Notes: generated from the sequence alone by a model not told the origin. Positions 26,338 through 36,298 are shown, counted from the stretch's first letter. The stretch: 64,000 bases of DNA from Marinomonas sp. SBI8L (GCF_001624705.1 NZ_JSEO01000004.1:248001-312000); one strand, 5' to 3'. Numbers and translations are program-made.

Positions 26338-29300
26338 ATGATCAATGCTTGGTGGATTTCTATTTGTTCAATTCTCTACATAGGTTTGCTATTTTTAATT
26401 GCGCTTAAGGGCGACAAAAACCAATCGAACCGCTTACAACCTTATGTTTATAGCCTGACTTTAGCCATATTTTGTACCTCTTGGGCCTTTTATGGCACTG
26501 TGCAGCAATCTATCAACCATGGTTGGTTAATGGCACCGACTTACTTTGGCGCCATTATTCTTATGCTGTTAGGCTGGCGCCTAATGGCTCGCATTATCTT
26601 AATTGCCAAAAAAGAAAACACTCACACAATAGCCGACTTTATCGCCACCCGTTATGGCCACTCTCGTACCATTGCTGTCATGGTTTCCGTTTTTAGTTTA
26701 ATTGGCATAGTGCCTTATATTGCACTGCAACTTAAGGGGGTGTCTGAATCCTTCCAATTGATATCAGGCTCTAGCCATAAGGCGCTTCATTGGTATACAG
26801 ACCCAACCATATGCATTGCACTCTTAATGGCGATCTTTAGTATTTTGTTCGGTACTCGAAACCTAGATGCGAGTGAACACCATAAAGGTCTTATGCTAGC
26901 GGTTAGCTTTGAATCTTTAGTTAAGCTTTTTGCTTTCATGTGTATTGGAATTTACGCCATCTTTTTTATCCGTGATGGGATATTTGATGTTTATTATGCT
27001 GCCATGTCTGATGAGCAACTCAATGCTAATCTCACTCAATATCATCAACCTATGACATACTTGGTACATGCTCTGATTGGCGCAATTGCTATCTTTGCTT
27101 TACCTCGTCAATTCCACGCTGCAGTTGTTGAATATACAGGCCCAAAAGACTTAACAACCGCCCGCTGGCTATTCCCCTTTTATCTATTTTTAACCAACCT
27201 ATTTATCTTACCCATTGGCCTAGTCGGCTTTTTAAACTTTGATACCACAGGTTTTCAACAGCAATACCTGACACTCTGGATTCCTATGGCAAGTGATGCC
27301 AAAGGCCTAGCCTTACTTGCTTATATTGGTGGTTTATCCGCTGGCACCAGCATGGTGATCGTCGCTTCTATTGCCTTATCTACCATGCTTTCTAACGAAA
27401 TTTTATTACCTTTAATTATTCGTTCAAAAGTCATCGCCTTAGAACAAATTCAGGACCTTGGACAGTTTGTTATTCGACTAAGACGCTTCTCTATTGGTGC
27501 GGTGCTTTTATTCGCATTTTTCTATTATCGACTACTGACTGAGTTCAATGTTTTATCCGAAATCGGCCTACTTTCATTTGTTGCGGTAGCTCAATTTGCA
27601 CCACCACTTTTGCTTGGTTTGATTTGGCGAGGAGGCAATAAACAAGGTGCTATTTTAGGTATGCTAGCAGGCTTTAGCATTTGGTTTTATTGCCTTGTCA
27701 TCCCTCTGTTAGTACAAGCTTATTGGCTAGACAAAACTTGGATGCATGGGCCATTTGAACTCAGTTTTTTACAGCCACATGCTTTACTGGGTATTGCAGG
27801 CCTAGATCCTATCGTACACGGCACCATATGGAGTTTATTTCTTAATTCTTTGGTTTATGTCATCTCTTCTCTTTATTACAAAGAAAGCTTTGCTGATATT
27901 AGCCAAGCGAGAAAGTTTGTACATGAAGCAAGTTTAGACAACCTAATACAAGACAAAAGCAAGAAGATAGCCCCATCAGAACAAGGTAAAGAGGTGTCTT
28001 TAGGGGACGTAAAATCTCTATTGTTAAGGTTCATTAATAAAGACAAAATCAATGCATTACTCGAAAGCCATACAAACCCTATTACTGGCCGCCTTATTGA
28101 TTCTTCTCCCGCGACTTCCGACGTTCTCATTGCGTCGGAACGCTTATTAAGCTCTGTATTAGGCGCTCCCGCTGCCACCTTATTAATTGAACGTTTGCAA
28201 CAAGGCCAAGCAGATAGCTACCAAAGCTTTAACGTCATGCTAGATGAAGCTTATGAAGTACTTCATCATAATCGTTCTGTACTAAGTTCTGCACTACAGA
28301 GTATTAGTCAAGGTGTATGTATTCTCGACAAAGAGCATATGGTGATTGCTTGGAATGATAAATTCAAAAAACTCTATCAATTTCCAGATACTTGTCTGTA
28401 CATGGGTGCAGCGGCGCAGCAAATCATTAGCCATATTGCAAAACAAGGGGGATATGGTTGTGGTGTAGTGGATGCCTTAGTAACAGAGAAATTAGTGTTA
28501 TATAAGCAAGCTAAACATCATATTTCTGTTCATGAGAACCAAGAGAATCGATTTATTGAAATAGAAACAAACCCTATGCCAGCTGGACAAATCATTACCA
28601 CTTATACCGATGTCACTGACCAAAGACACCACGAGACAATGTTAAGACAAAGTAATGAGAAGTTAGAGCAAAGGGTATTGGAAAGAACCAATAAACTCTC
28701 TCAGTTAAACCAAGAGCTAAAGCGTGCGAATAACAGCAAAACCCACTTTTTAGCGGCTGCAGGCCATGACCTAGTCCAACCTCTTAATTCAGCCAGCTTA
28801 TTTGCCTCTTCTCTTATTCATAGGTTGTCAAAACAACAAGAAACGCAAACAAATCATGAAACAGGTGAACTCATTATCCTAGCTTCTAGTCTTGAGCGAT
28901 CCCTTGATAATGCCGAGCTTTTACTCAGTGAACTACTCGAAATATCAAAGTTAGATGCAGACATAGTAAAACCAGATATTTGTGATTTTGAACTAGAGCA
29001 AATTATGGCTCCTCTAGTATCTGAGTTTTTCTTAATTGCCAAAGAGAAAGGGTTAAAGCTGCATTGGATCACAAGTAAATTAAGTATTCATAGTGACCCC
29101 AGACTCTTACGCCGTATCTTACAAAACTTGCTGAGCAACGCGATTCGTTACACCCCAAATGGTAAAGTTTTATTAGGTATTAAACGCTACCAAGGCAATA
29201 TCAGAATACAGGTTTGGGATACAGGCATAGGAATAGATGCCCTGCAATTAGACAATATTTTTGATGAGTTTCATCGTCTTGATAACAAAGACAGTTCCTT

Positions 29301-29874
29301 TGAGAAGGGCCTAGGGCTGGGGCTCTCAATTGTACAAAGACTGTGTCGCCTATTAAACCACCCTATCAAGGTAGAATCCGTTCCTGGAAAAGGCAGTGTC
29401 TTTTCAATTGATATCCCATTGGCGAAAAAACAGGTCATGAAGCTTAATGTCACAACCCCTAGCCTAACGTCAGAGCAAGAGACAGCAAGTTTAATTGCTT
29501 GTATCGATAATGAAGTGCAAATTATGCAAGGTATGCAGTCTTTAATCAGTGATTGGGGTTATCAGGTTATAACTGCTCAGAGCGCTGAATCGTTAATTCT
29601 CAAGCTTAATGGAAAGGTGCCAGACGTACTGATTATTGATTATCACCTTGATCACAATAAAACAGGGTTAGCCGCTTACCAGGAACTCTCCAAACTCTGG
29701 CAAATTCGCATTCCCTGTATGGTGATTACTGCGGACTATACCCAAGAAGTAGAAGAAAGAATTGCACACGCGGGATTAACCTTGTTGAAAAAGCCCGTTA
29801 AAGCCATGGCCTTAAGATCTCAACTTAATCACCTAATCACACTCAGCCCTCATCAAGAAAAGCAGCACGAATAA
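26338..29874 (+). CDS. crbS: CrbS/MxtR-like transporter-fused hybrid sensor histidine kinase
   Basis: This 1178-aa hybrid kinase has an N-terminal sodium:solute-symporter-like domain of about 13 helices (1-510), a STAC-like linker (about 560-635), a PAS domain (about 650-760), a coiled stretch, HisKA with the phosphoacceptor H810 in AAAGHDLVQPLN, HATPase with NLLSNAIRY, DTGIGI and GLGLGLSIV, and a C-terminal receiver with D1101 in VLIIDYHLD and the lysine in LKKPVK. The architecture matches CrbS of Vibrio and MxtR of Pseudomonas, which control acetyl-CoA synthetase and acetate use with a LuxR-type partner. The LuxR-type regulator is convergent immediately downstream. Confidence 0.9.
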   Translation: MINAWWISICSILYIGLLFLIALKGDKNQSNRLQPYVYSLTLAIFCTSWAFYGTVQQSINHGWLMAPTYFGAIILMLLGWRLMARIILIAKKENTHTIADFIATRYGHSRTIAVMVSVFSLIGIVPYIALQLKGVSESFQLISGSSHKALHWYTDPTICIALLMAIFSILFGTRNLDASEHHKGLMLAVSFESLVKLFAFMCIGIYAIFFIRDGIFDVYYAAMSDEQLNANLTQYHQPMTYLVHALIGAIAIFALPRQFHAAVVEYTGPKDLTTARWLFPFYLFLTNLFILPIGLVGFLNFDTTGFQQQYLTLWIPMASDAKGLALLAYIGGLSAGTSMVIVASIALSTMLSNEILLPLIIRSKVIALEQIQDLGQFVIRLRRFSIGAVLLFAFFYYRLLTEFNVLSEIGLLSFVAVAQFAPPLLLGLIWRGGNKQGAILGMLAGFSIWFYCLVIPLLVQAYWLDKTWMHGPFELSFLQPHALLGIAGLDPIVHGTIWSLFLNSLVYVISSLYYKESFADISQARKFVHEASLDNLIQDKSKKIAPSEQGKEVSLGDVKSLLLRFINKDKINALLESHTNPITGRLIDSSPATSDVLIASERLLSSVLGAPAATLLIERLQQGQADSYQSFNVMLDEAYEVLHHNRSVLSSALQSISQGVCILDKEHMVIAWNDKFKKLYQFPDTCLYMGAAAQQIISHIAKQGGYGCGVVDALVTEKLVLYKQAKHHISVHENQENRFIEIETNPMPAGQIITTYTDVTDQRHHETMLRQSNEKLEQRVLERTNKLSQLNQELKRANNSKTHFLAAAGHDLVQPLNSASLFASSLIHRLSKQQETQTNHETGELIILASSLERSLDNAELLLSELLEISKLDADIVKPDICDFELEQIMAPLVSEFFLIAKEKGLKLHWITSKLSIHSDPRLLRRILQNLLSNAIRYTPNGKVLLGIKRYQGNIRIQVWDTGIGIDALQLDNIFDEFHRLDNKDSSFEKGLGLGLSIVQRLCRLLNHPIKVESVPGKGSVFSIDIPLAKKQVMKLNVTTPSLTSEQETASLIACIDNEVQIMQGMQSLISDWGYQVITAQSAESLILKLNGKVPDVLIIDYHLDHNKTGLAAYQELSKLWQIRIPCMVITADYTQEVEERIAHAGLTLLKKPVKAMALRSQLNHLITLSPHQEKQHE

Positions 29875-29885
29875 GGCTGCTTATT

Positions 29886-30509
29886 TTAGATTTCATTATT
29901 TAACTCTAAAGGTTGGATAAAAAGCGCGGCTTGTGTGCGATTAATAATGCCAAGTTTTTTAAATATCTCTGAAATATGCGTTTTAATCGTGCTCTCTTTG
30001 ACATTCAATTGATAAGCAATTTGTTTGTTTAAATCCCCTTTAGCTATCATGGTTAAAACTCTTAGCTGTTGAGGGGTTAATTGCGCTATTTTTTCACTCA
30101 CAGTTTGGGCATCTGTAAGACCTGTCATATCAGGAAAATGGCTATGACCATTTAATACGGATGAAATGATGGTTTGAATCTTTTCCAATGGCGTATTTTT
30201 AATAATATAAGCTAATGCTCCTGCCGCTTTTACTTCATTAATAATATGCAGGTCTTCATTGGCGCTAATAACCACGATAGCCAATTGAGGAAAACGTGTT
30301 CGCAATTTAATCAGACCTAATAAGCCTTCACTGTCTGGCATTTTTAAATCTAACAATAAGAGGTCAACGTCACTAGACGCCAGCTGCTGCTGGGTTTCAG
30401 CAAAATCACAGGTCTCAGACAAAGCTATATCCTCAGCAATGCCGTTTAAAGTGACCCTTAATGCAGAGCGAAACAAAGGATGATCATCTGCAATTAATAC
30501 CTTATACAT
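29886..30509 (-). CDS. crbR: CrbR/ErdR-like LuxR-family response regulator
   Basis: This 207-aa response regulator has a receiver (about 1-120) with acidic pocket IADDHP, phosphoacceptor aspartate in LLLLDLKMPDSEG and lysine in IIKNTPLEK. A NarL/LuxR helix-turn-helix (about 145-205) follows, with LTPQQLRVLTMIAKGDLNKQ and ESTIKTHISEIFKKLG. The ATG at 30509 is preceded by AAAGGAAG; a frame extending upstream to 30578 is not conserved. Its stop is 12 bp from the stop of the convergent kinase gene. The pairing matches the CrbS/CrbR and MxtR/ErdR systems that switch cells to acetate assimilation. Targets probably lie elsewhere, perhaps including the adjacent ligase. Confidence 0.88.
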   Translation of the reverse strand: MYKVLIADDHPLFRSALRVTLNGIAEDIALSETCDFAETQQQLASSDVDLLLLDLKMPDSEGLLGLIKLRTRFPQLAIVVISANEDLHIINEVKAAGALAYIIKNTPLEKIQTIISSVLNGHSHFPDMTGLTDAQTVSEKIAQLTPQQLRVLTMIAKGDLNKQIAYQLNVKESTIKTHISEIFKKLGIINRTQAALFIQPLELNNEI

Positions 30510-30795
30510 ATGGATACTTCCTTTATCTAAATCATGAATAAGTATGCAGATACTAAAGAGCAAATCTATGTAAAGCAAATTCTAGCCCCAACAACAAAAT
30601 TAGATATCACTAATTTAAAGAGATCAATTTAGTTTAATTTAGAAATATTTATTCGATCCGATAACCTTTTAGAGGTTAATAAGAAAAAGGCTTTTTATGC
30701 GGCTTAATGACTACAAAATTACACTCAGAATCTGTGTTATCGGACTATACTTATTTCATGTAAATAAATTGCTCTTTAACTGGTTGGAGAAATAG

Positions 30796-31221
30796 ATGAG
30801 GCGTTTTTTTAGACACCCAACTGATATTCCAATTTGTGTCAAAACAGCGGTCGTGAGCAAGGAAGAACAATGTGACATGAAGGACTTAAGTGAAGGTGGA
30901 TTGTCTTGCTTTTTATATTCACTTATCGAAGTTGGCATGATTGTCGATATTACCATTACCTCAATTGACCCACCTTATTATGGTCAAGGGAAAATCGTTT
31001 GGGCGAAATTATGTGATGACGATAGCGCCACTCATCGTTATGAAGTCGGTATTAAATTCACTGATAATGATGAGATGTACAAGGTCAGAATGGTGCAGCA
31101 AATTTGCCATATAGAACAGTACAGACGACGCATTCTAGAAGAAGAAGGCCGAGAGCTAGACAGCAATACAGCAGCGCAGGAATGGATTCAATTATATGCC
31201 GCAGACTTTGGCCGCCACTAA
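30796..31221 (+). CDS. PilZ-domain protein
   Basis: This is a 141-aa PilZ-domain protein, a predicted c-di-GMP receptor. The N-terminal RRFFRHPTD supplies an RxxxR-type arginine cluster, and DLSEGGLSC the second binding motif (D/NxSxxG). The beta-barrel covers about residues 3-105, followed by a charged helical tail. TTGGAGA precedes the ATG. It is divergent from the response-regulator gene and convergent with a DMT exporter gene. What it controls is unknown. The GGDEF-EAL protein at 17.5 kb is the nearest possible source of the signal, with no evidence of a direct link. Confidence 0.85.
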   Translation: MRRFFRHPTDIPICVKTAVVSKEEQCDMKDLSEGGLSCFLYSLIEVGMIVDITITSIDPPYYGQGKIVWAKLCDDDSATHRYEVGIKFTDNDEMYKVRMVQQICHIEQYRRRILEEEGRELDSNTAAQEWIQLYAADFGRH

Positions 31222-31243
31222 GGTAAATAACTCAACCAAGATA

Positions 31244-31292
31244 GAACTCTATTCTCTTATGAGTATATAGCACTTATAAAGAAATAGAGTTC
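31244..31292. terminator. Hairpin between the PilZ and DMT genes
   Basis: GAACTCTATT (31244-31253) pairs with AATAGAGTTC (31283-31292) between two convergent stops. There is no T-run on either side, so the terminator assignment rests mainly on position. Confidence 0.45.
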
Positions 31293-31321
31293 ATCCTTAT
31301 CCTCTGATAAGCAAAACAGTC

Positions 31322-32257
31322 CTAACTATCTTGTTTAGAAGAAAAGCTTGGCGCTTTAATCAAACGCTTTGGCATACGGAAAACCTCAAAGGCAAACAAC
31401 ATTCCAAGACACACTAGAATTAAACCTCCAGCCTCAACCCAAGTAAGTACTTCTTCTAACAAGAATGAACCTAATAATAATGACAAAGGTGGAAGCAAAA
31501 CGGAAAAAATTGCCCCTTTTGATGCACCTAACAAACTGATCGCTTTCGAATATAAATAAAGCGCGCCAATTGAAGCAAACACCCCTTGATACAAGCCTTG
31601 AACAATTAAGGTATCAGTATCAACAGCTAAAATTTGTCCACCAAATTGGTAAAGGTAAAACGGCATATAGAGCACAATAGACACCATAGAAACTAGCACA
31701 GTGGCATCCCATGGATTGATCTTCCAGTATCTTGCGAGAACAGTATAAATTGACCATAAAAAACCACACATAAGGAACATAAAGTCACCAATAAGTGTGT
31801 CTTCTAGGGCCAAACTACCTAAACTATTACCTCCCACAAACACCACGCCAGCAATAATAAAGCTAATGCCTAGAATACGTGCCAGGGTGAGCTTCTCTCC
31901 TAGCCAAAGCACGCTTGCTATGGTGGTAAACAGCAACATAGAGGTAGGCATAATAATGCTAAAGTGTGAGGTAGGCGCATAAGCCATACCAGAGGTACCA
32001 ACCAATACATAAGGTGCGCCTGCACCAAATGCGAGTATTACGCCTTTCCCTGCAATGGCTTTTAATTTAGCAAATCGCACAATAAATAACGGCAACAAAA
32101 CTAGCCCAGAGATGCTGAACCTAAGCATAGTAATATCATAAGGCGCTAACTGACTATTCGTCGCTATTTTAGAAAGCACAGGCCAACCGGCCCAAATGAC
32201 AGTGGCGCTAATGCCCAAAACAATGCCTAGAATTTGATTACGATCTAACTGCCCCAT
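31322..32257 (-). CDS. EamA/DMT-superfamily transporter
   Basis: This 311-aa drug/metabolite-transporter family protein is built of two EamA repeats with ten hydrophobic helices. The first repeat starts with ILGIVLGISATVIWAGWPVLSK and the second with GDFMFLMCGFLWSIYTVLAR. The ATG is preceded by GAGGTGAG. It is divergent from an Lrp/AsnC-type regulator at 32441, which may control it; Lrp-linked DMT proteins are often amino-acid exporters. The substrate is not visible in the sequence. Confidence 0.85.
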   Translation of the reverse strand: MGQLDRNQILGIVLGISATVIWAGWPVLSKIATNSQLAPYDITMLRFSISGLVLLPLFIVRFAKLKAIAGKGVILAFGAGAPYVLVGTSGMAYAPTSHFSIIMPTSMLLFTTIASVLWLGEKLTLARILGISFIIAGVVFVGGNSLGSLALEDTLIGDFMFLMCGFLWSIYTVLARYWKINPWDATVLVSMVSIVLYMPFYLYQFGGQILAVDTDTLIVQGLYQGVFASIGALYLYSKAISLLGASKGAIFSVLLPPLSLLLGSFLLEEVLTWVEAGGLILVCLGMLFAFEVFRMPKRLIKAPSFSSKQDS

Positions 32258-32440
32258 TACTCACCTCACTCTTTTCGCCTAATGCAAAAAAACGCTTCAA
32301 ATCACGCTAAATCGCTTTAACCCGCTTTAACTAATTAAGGTGATAAGCTTAAAAGATAGATGCCGACGTTGCGCACTAAAGAACACTCATATACGCTCTT
32401 TTTATGCGTTAATTTTATTTTTAAGAGGAATAAAGACTCA

Positions 32441-32896
32441 ATGGATAACTTTGATCATCAAATACTCAAAATTATGCAAGAGAACTGTCGAACCAGTACA
32501 GAGCAAATAGGCGCTCAAATTGGCCTTTCAGCAACCGCTTGCCAAAGGCGTATTAAGCGTTTGCGTGAAACGGGTACTATCAAAAAAGAAGTCGCTATCT
32601 TAGATAGCAAAACACTAGCAAATCATGTCACTGTCTTAGTTGAGATTATTGTGAAATATGGAGGCAGTGAAGAGATTGAAAAATTCAAACAAGCTATGCT
32701 GAGTCATGAAGAAGTTCAGCAATGTTACTATGTCACAGGTAATGCGGACTTTATTTTAATTATTACCGTTGAAAATATGCATAAATACGAAGCGCTGACT
32801 CAAAAGCTATTTTTTAGTAATAATAACATCCAGCGTTTTCATACCAATGTGGTCATGGACAATGTCAAAACAGGGCTCAACATCCCCATTAATTAA
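32441..32896 (+). CDS. Lrp/AsnC-family transcriptional regulator
   Basis: This 151-aa feast/famine regulator has an N-terminal helix-turn-helix (about 5-60; LKIMQENCRTSTEQIGAQIG then SATACQRRIKRLRETG) and a C-terminal RAM effector-binding domain (about 70-145, with VQQCYYVTGNADFILIITV). The ATG at 32441 follows AAGAGGAA; an in-frame upstream extension from 32360 is not family-like. It lies between two DMT exporter genes, divergent from one and convergent with the other. It probably responds to an amino acid and controls at least the divergent exporter (inference). Confidence 0.88.
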   Translation: MDNFDHQILKIMQENCRTSTEQIGAQIGLSATACQRRIKRLRETGTIKKEVAILDSKTLANHVTVLVEIIVKYGGSEEIEKFKQAMLSHEEVQQCYYVTGNADFILIITVENMHKYEALTQKLFFSNNNIQRFHTNVVMDNVKTGLNIPIN

Positions 32897-32931
32897 AGCA
32901 ATTAATAAAACCAAATTAATAATCTGACTCT

Positions 32932-33810
32932 TTATTTAGAGCGCCCTTTTGAAGTCACTAAATAGACTCCTAATACCGTCAGCCCCATAGCAAATAAGGC
33001 AGCGGGGACTAAGCGTTCGTCAAAAAGGACCCAAGCATTGAGACTTGCTGTCGGTGGCACCAAATAAAAATAGCTAGCCACTTGTGAAGCTTCCCCTTCA
33101 CGTATCAAATAAAGTAGTAAAAATGTGGCCATGAAAGACAATACTAAAATCAACCAGGTGAGTGACAAAATTAAGGTTAGCGACCATTCAATTTCTTGCG
33201 TTTCAAAGGTAAAAGACAAAATAGTGACTAGCACTAAACTACTTGCATATTGCCAAAAATTAGCCGCTAATAACTCTACTTTGGCACCAAAGTGCTTTTG
33301 ATAAAGACTACCAAGTGTAATCGCTAATAGTGCCAGTAAGGCATATAAAACGGCCGTAAATGAGAAGCTAAAATCAGCTACTCCCTGAGTAAATAAGACA
33401 GTAGCAATCACACCAATTAAACCAAACCCAAAACCAAAGCTTTGCCTTAAGGTGAGCCTGGCTTTATAAAGATACCAACTCAAAACGACGGTTAAGATAG
33501 GCTGTCCACCAACAATAATGGCGGTGATACCAGCAGGAAGTCCGGCTTTAATGGCAGCAAACACACCAGATAAGTACACGCCATGAATTAATAAACCAGC
33601 TACCATCTGGTGTCCAATTTCGTTTTTTGTTGGCCACTTTTTGACCCAATACCAGCACATAGTCCCTAAAAGCACTAAGGTAATAAACATACGCACCATG
33701 AGCAGCGTAAAAGGTTCGATATAAACCAGTGCGTACTTGGCACCAATAAAACCGGTACTCCATAGGAACACAAAGAAAAAGGGAGCTAAGGTGATAAGTC
33801 GTGAGAACAA
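32932..33810 (-). CDS. EamA/DMT-superfamily transporter
   Basis: This 292-aa protein of two EamA repeats has ten hydrophobic helices (FFFVFLWSTGFIGAKYALVY at the start, GEASQVASYFYLVPPTASLN in the second half). It has the features of a metabolite exporter of the RhaT/EamA group. The start codon is TTG at 33810 with AAGGA about 7 bp upstream; the next in-frame ATG would remove the first membrane helix. It is read toward, and ends 35 bp from, the Lrp-type gene. It is not obviously related to the phosphonate genes on its other side, which are insulated by a terminator. Confidence 0.82.
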   Translation of the reverse strand: MFSRLITLAPFFFVFLWSTGFIGAKYALVYIEPFTLLMVRMFITLVLLGTMCWYWVKKWPTKNEIGHQMVAGLLIHGVYLSGVFAAIKAGLPAGITAIIVGGQPILTVVLSWYLYKARLTLRQSFGFGFGLIGVIATVLFTQGVADFSFSFTAVLYALLALLAITLGSLYQKHFGAKVELLAANFWQYASSLVLVTILSFTFETQEIEWSLTLILSLTWLILVLSFMATFLLLYLIREGEASQVASYFYLVPPTASLNAWVLFDERLVPAALFAMGLTVLGVYLVTSKGRSK

Positions 33811-33916
33811 AACTGAGTCCTTGTTATGTAAAACTTAATAGCTGATATACATTCAGTTTTGCAGTGTGACTGGCTTTTACTCTAAGTGAAAGCATCAAAG
33901 AAGATAAAGTAGAGAA

Positions 33917-33936
33917 AAGCCGCCCGAAGGCGGCTT
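33917..33936 (-). terminator. Rho-independent terminator of the phnW-pbfA-phnX operon
   Basis: AAGCCGCC (33917-33924) and GGCGGCTT (33929-33936) close on a 4-nt loop that reads TTCG on the minus strand, an extra-stable tetraloop, followed by TTCTC. A second perfect 9-bp inverted repeat (33943-33951 with 33969-33977) precedes it. Confidence 0.85.
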
Positions 33937-34016
33937 AAAATCAATTTAGATCTGCTTTCAATTTGCCTATCTAAATTAGTGGAAGGCTGATATTTGTTTT
34001 ATAAACAAGTTAGCGA

Positions 34017-34826
34017 CTATGGCTTTTCACCCGCTGTCATTCTCTTATCAATGTCTTCAAGCACAGCAGGCAGATCAGCAATGGTATCTATTTGATAATG
34101 TGCTCCTGAATCTTTAAAAGCCAGCCTTGCCTTAGCTCTTGCTTGAGCTAATGTCTCTTCATCAGCCGCTTCATACTCAGCTTGGGTTAAACCAGCTTCA
34201 TTACCTGATAATAAAAGGGCTACTGTCCACATGCTGGCATTCAGTCCTTCTGTAATACCTGGCACTGAGTCATCAACTTTAACGCAAGCATTAACATCAG
34301 TAACCGCCAAATCAATGACGTTTTTAAGCACCATATAAGGTGCTGGTCGGCCACCAGAGGCAAGATCATCCGTCGCCACCACATTATCAGGTGCGATACC
34401 ATTTGCCTTAGCAGCAGGCAATAATTCGTCAATGACACAACGAGGGTAACCCGTACAAGAACCAATTTTTAAGCCTTGCTCTCTTAACTGATCCAATACT
34501 TGTGGGGCACCTGGGATCGGGTCAGCATGCTGTGCTACCTTAGCAATTTGCAAAGGCATAAAAACTTCATAAATATCATCGATATTCTTATTTGTCATTG
34601 GCTCGCCAAACTGAGTTAACCAACGCTCTGCAACCTCTGGAATTCGCCCAACGGCCTGAATATGATCCCATTTACCTAGCCCCATAGGAACACGTGCCTC
34701 AGCCAAGGAAACATCAAAGTCATAACCTCGTTTAAAGGCTTCCACAAAAATGGTTGTTGGCGCAAAGGATCCAAAATCAACCAAGGTGCCTGCCCAATCA
34801 AAAATAACAGCTTGTAACTTTTGCAT
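34017..34826 (-). CDS. phnX: Phosphonoacetaldehyde hydrolase (phosphonatase)
   Basis: PhnX cleaves the C-P bond of phosphonoacetaldehyde to acetaldehyde and phosphate. It is a 269-aa HAD-superfamily enzyme: the nucleophile D10 lies in VIFDWAGTLVDFG (the DWAGT form is diagnostic for phosphonatase), the Schiff-base lysine is K52 in MGLGKWDH, and the acidic motif is in VKVDDSVPGI. GAGAGGAT precedes the ATG. It is last in the phnW-pbfA-phnX unit, 89 bp after pbfA. PhnW and PbfA both produce its substrate. Confidence 0.95.
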   Translation of the reverse strand: MQKLQAVIFDWAGTLVDFGSFAPTTIFVEAFKRGYDFDVSLAEARVPMGLGKWDHIQAVGRIPEVAERWLTQFGEPMTNKNIDDIYEVFMPLQIAKVAQHADPIPGAPQVLDQLREQGLKIGSCTGYPRCVIDELLPAAKANGIAPDNVVATDDLASGGRPAPYMVLKNVIDLAVTDVNACVKVDDSVPGITEGLNASMWTVALLLSGNEAGLTQAEYEAADEETLAQARAKARLAFKDSGAHYQIDTIADLPAVLEDIDKRMTAGEKP

Positions 34827-34915
34827 TTTAAATCCTCTCGTTTATTTGCTATCGGGCTGAGCCCTAGCATCTATAAAATTCTAATGTCAATTAACAATGG
34901 CATATTAAAAACGTT

Positions 34916-36295
34916 CTATTTAAGAGCCGTGAATTCAAGCTCTGACAAGGCTTGCTCTAAAATGGCTAGCGCTTCGCTTAATTCAGAACGAGTAATAATG
35001 AGTGGTGGACTAAGTTGCAGCACATTACCCTGACTCACCTTAAAACTTAGGCCTAATGCCAAACAGCGATACATCACTTGCTCAGCTTGCACTAGAGCGC
35101 GGGTTTTCTTTATAGGGTCTGTTACTAACTCGATCCCCCATAGCATGCCAACGCCTCTAACATCGCCAATAATGGGAAATCTAGCCGCTAAGGCAGCTAA
35201 TCTTGCTTTGACAAATTCATGATCTTGCCGTGTTTTTTCTAACAAATTATCCCTTTCAATCACCTCTATCATTGCCAATGCAGCAGCACAGCCTATGGGG
35301 CTTTTCTCATGGGTATAGTGACCTAAAGACACTTGCTCAGCCGTGTTGTACTCATCTCTCGTCAGCATGGCGGCGAAAGGCACGACGCCTGCGCCTAAAC
35401 CTTTACCTATACAGAGAATGTCTGGCTCTATGTCATAGTATTGATGGCTAAACCAATGTCCTGTTCGCCCCATGCCATTAGGAATATCATCTAATATCAA
35501 GAGCACATTATGGCGATCGCAGATTTCTCTTACTCGCTTCCAATAAGCCTTACTTGGCACTTGAACATCGGTATTACGCACAGCTTCTGCGATAAAAGCA
35601 CCAACGCCCCCTTCTTTTTCAATCACATACTCTAAGTAGTCTGCATAATGAAGGTCACTACCATCGGGGGAAGGTAAAGCGCCACGATAACTTACCGCTG
35701 GTGGAATACGCTCAACACCAGCCATCAATGGTCCCATGTTTTCTCTAAAACAGGCTTCACCACCGACTGAAATTGCATCCATGGAAGCGCCATGGAAACT
35801 GTCCCACAGTGAAATCACCTTGGCATTTCCTGTCGCATGCCGTGCAAGTTTGAGCGCCATACCAACAACTGAAGTACCACCTGGAGCAAAAAGCACACGA
35901 TTAAGAGACTCTCCAGCAATGCTAGTGAGCTTAGCTGCGCAATCAACAGCGACTTGATGAGTAAAGCGCCTTGGAGCGAAAGGTAAATCAGCTAATTGAG
36001 TTTGTATTTTCACTATCACATGGGGGTGTCCATGACCTAACTGATGAACATTATTGCCATGAAAGTCCATGTATTTATGGCCAGCTAGGTCTTCTAAATA
36101 AATCCCTTTGGCAGCAACTAAGGCATCCAAGCAAGGTGTAGACATAGCCTGATGCAAAAAATGGCGGCTATCTTGTGATAGCAGATCCTTAGTTTTTTGA
36201 TCGTGACTTTGTTCTATCCAGTCTTGTCTTGCAGCACTGGTATTTGTATCCCCTTCGCTGCAAGCACTTTGCGGATTAAGCGGTGAGATTTTCAT
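34916..36295 (-). CDS. pbfA: PbfA-like PLP enzyme: (R)-1-hydroxy-2-aminoethylphosphonate ammonia-lyase
   Basis: This 459-aa PLP-dependent enzyme has the class-III aminotransferase fold. The PLP lysine is K298 in DILCIGKGLGAG, and the pyridine-N aspartate region is LILDDIPNGMGRTG. In phosphonate clusters with phnW and phnX, this type is usually PbfA, which eliminates ammonia from (R)-1-hydroxy-2-aminoethylphosphonate to give phosphonoacetaldehyde and so feeds PhnX. The assignment rests on fold plus context; a true transaminase is the alternative. The start is 3 bp after the phnW stop, so it is translationally coupled. No PbfB/C/D-type oxidase is nearby. Confidence 0.8.
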   Translation of the reverse strand: MKISPLNPQSACSEGDTNTSAARQDWIEQSHDQKTKDLLSQDSRHFLHQAMSTPCLDALVAAKGIYLEDLAGHKYMDFHGNNVHQLGHGHPHVIVKIQTQLADLPFAPRRFTHQVAVDCAAKLTSIAGESLNRVLFAPGGTSVVGMALKLARHATGNAKVISLWDSFHGASMDAISVGGEACFRENMGPLMAGVERIPPAVSYRGALPSPDGSDLHYADYLEYVIEKEGGVGAFIAEAVRNTDVQVPSKAYWKRVREICDRHNVLLILDDIPNGMGRTGHWFSHQYYDIEPDILCIGKGLGAGVVPFAAMLTRDEYNTAEQVSLGHYTHEKSPIGCAAALAMIEVIERDNLLEKTRQDHEFVKARLAALAARFPIIGDVRGVGMLWGIELVTDPIKKTRALVQAEQVMYRCLALGLSFKVSQGNVLQLSPPLIITRSELSEALAILEQALSELEFTALK

Positions 36296-36298
36296 ATT

